A stretch of 5,529 nucleotides of DNA, from the NCBI GenBank assembly GCA_019313025.1, contig JAFDCA010000290.1, positions 1 through 5,529 of the forward strand, given 5' to 3'. Both the position numbers and the translations under genes were made by a program. Within the stretch, counting starts at the first letter, position 1; each line of letters starts with the position of its first letter. Below the pieces are notes generated by a model that saw nothing but the letters and a program-made list of their open reading frames with translations, searched no databases and was not told the DNA's origin. Shown here one piece after another: positions 5,020 to 5,529 of this stretch. This DNA is from Deltaproteobacteria bacterium (GTDB lineage Bacteria; Desulfobacterota; Desulfobacteria; Desulfobacterales; UBA11574).

Positions 5020-5529
5020 CTACTGCGGCCCCATGATCAAATCGGGCAGCCATAAGACCAGCTGCGGAAACAGGGTAATAAGCACCAGTATGACAACATT
5101 GCCGATGAGCCAGGGAACCGCACCGCGGAAAATGGTGCCGATGCGCATGCCGGTTACGGCTGCACACACGTTAAGACAATTGCCTACCGGTGGCGTACAT
5201 GCACCCACCGCCAGAGCGGCCACCAGCGTGACGCCAAATTGGATCGGCGAAACCCCCAACGTGGCGGCGGCCGGTAAAAATACCGGCGTCAACAGCAGAA
5301 TTCCGGGAGTAACATCAAGAACGGTTCCCACAATCAACACCACCAGGACAACGAGCAGCATCGTGCCGGTGGGCCCAAGGCCCAGGGCAATCAAACCCGC
5401 TGCGATTTTCTCCGGAATGCGCTCAAGGGCCAGTACCCAGACATAGAGTTGCGAAAAGGAGACGATCATCATGATAATTGCGCTGGTGATGGCTGCGGTT
5501 TTTAAACATTTGTAAAAATCCGGAAGCGA
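5020..5529 (-). CDS. TRAP transporter large permease (DctM type), C-terminal part (5' end outside window)
   Basis: An open frame enters at the window's high edge and ends at TAG 5022-5020, giving 169 codons of an expected ~430-residue inner-membrane protein. Long hydrophobic segments include MLLVVLVVLIVGTVLDVTPG and LVAALAVGACTPPVGNCLNV; a final one, around GAVPWLIGNVVILVLITLFP, lies near the C-terminus. The TPPVG motif and the preceding D-x-x-P-x-I-L-L-L-x-P pattern are hallmarks of DctM permeases. The in-frame ATG pair at 5472-5467 is internal, since the family's SL-x-D-F-Y-K-C-L pattern continues upstream of it. With a periplasmic binding protein and a small DctQ subunit (presumably outside the window) it would drive Na+- or H+-coupled uptake, usually of carboxylates or sugar acids. 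It lies 118 bp before the regulator gene on the same strand, making it the likely importer for this pathway's substrate. Confidence 0.9.
   Translation of the reverse strand, partial: SLPDFYKCLKTAAITSAIIMMIVSFSQLYVWVLALERIPEKIAAGLIALGLGPTGTMLLVVLVVLIVGTVLDVTPGILLLTPVFLPAAATLGVSPIQFGVTLVAALAVGACTPPVGNCLNVCAAVTGMRIGTIFRGAVPWLIGNVVILVLITLFPQLVLWLPDLIMGPQ

Noticed and set aside
5020..5472. Treating the permease as a complete 150-codon protein starting at ATG 5472
   Set aside because: The frame stays open to the window edge and the upstream residues continue the DctM pattern, so this ATG is internal.
1..5529. CRISPR arrays, tRNA or rRNA genes, insertion sequences
   Set aside because: No regularly spaced repeats, cloverleaf-like sequences, transposase motifs or terminal repeats were seen.

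Overview
The window looks like one strand-coherent catabolic locus from a bacterium of medium GC content. Every convincing gene lies on the minus strand, so transcription runs from high to low coordinates. A TRAP transporter, a FadR-type GntR regulator and several NAD- and zinc-dependent sugar-acid or polyol enzymes together suggest a heterotrophic, possibly marine or anaerobic, proteobacterium such as a Desulfobacterota. That taxonomic guess rests on gene content only and is weak.

In transcription order: (1) 5529-5020, the C-terminal part of a TRAP transporter large permease (DctM type), whose 5' part lies outside the window; (2) 4901-4131, a GntR/FadR-family repressor with an FCD ligand-binding domain; (3) 4130-3761, a non-coding stretch with a near-consensus minus-strand sigma-70 promoter whose -10 box sits inside a palindrome, plus a second similarly spaced half-site pair upstream; (4) 3760-3551, a remnant of a 3-hydroxyisobutyrate-dehydrogenase-like gene reduced to its first ~19 and last ~50 codons by an in-frame internal deletion; (5) 3493-2600, an intact paralogue; (6) 2585-1722, a TIM-barrel sugar isomerase/epimerase; (7) 1611-499, a long creatininase-family hydrolase resembling IolN (3-dehydro-scyllo-inosose hydrolase); (8) 401-1, the N-terminal third of a zinc-dependent medium-chain dehydrogenase, cut by the window edge.

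My reading is a regulated uptake and breakdown pathway for a cyclic polyol or related sugar acid. It resembles the Thermotoga inositol route: a zinc dehydrogenase (IolM role) makes a diketo-cyclitol, a creatininase-type hydrolase (IolN) opens the ring to a keto-hexonate, and a TIM-barrel enzyme (IolO role) epimerises it. The HIBADH-family enzyme would oxidise or reduce a hydroxy-acid intermediate. The enzyme families are clear from motifs; the substrate is inferred. The two longer intercistronic spacers (1612-1721 and 402-498) each hold an inverted repeat without a U-tract, which may tune expression inside the operon.
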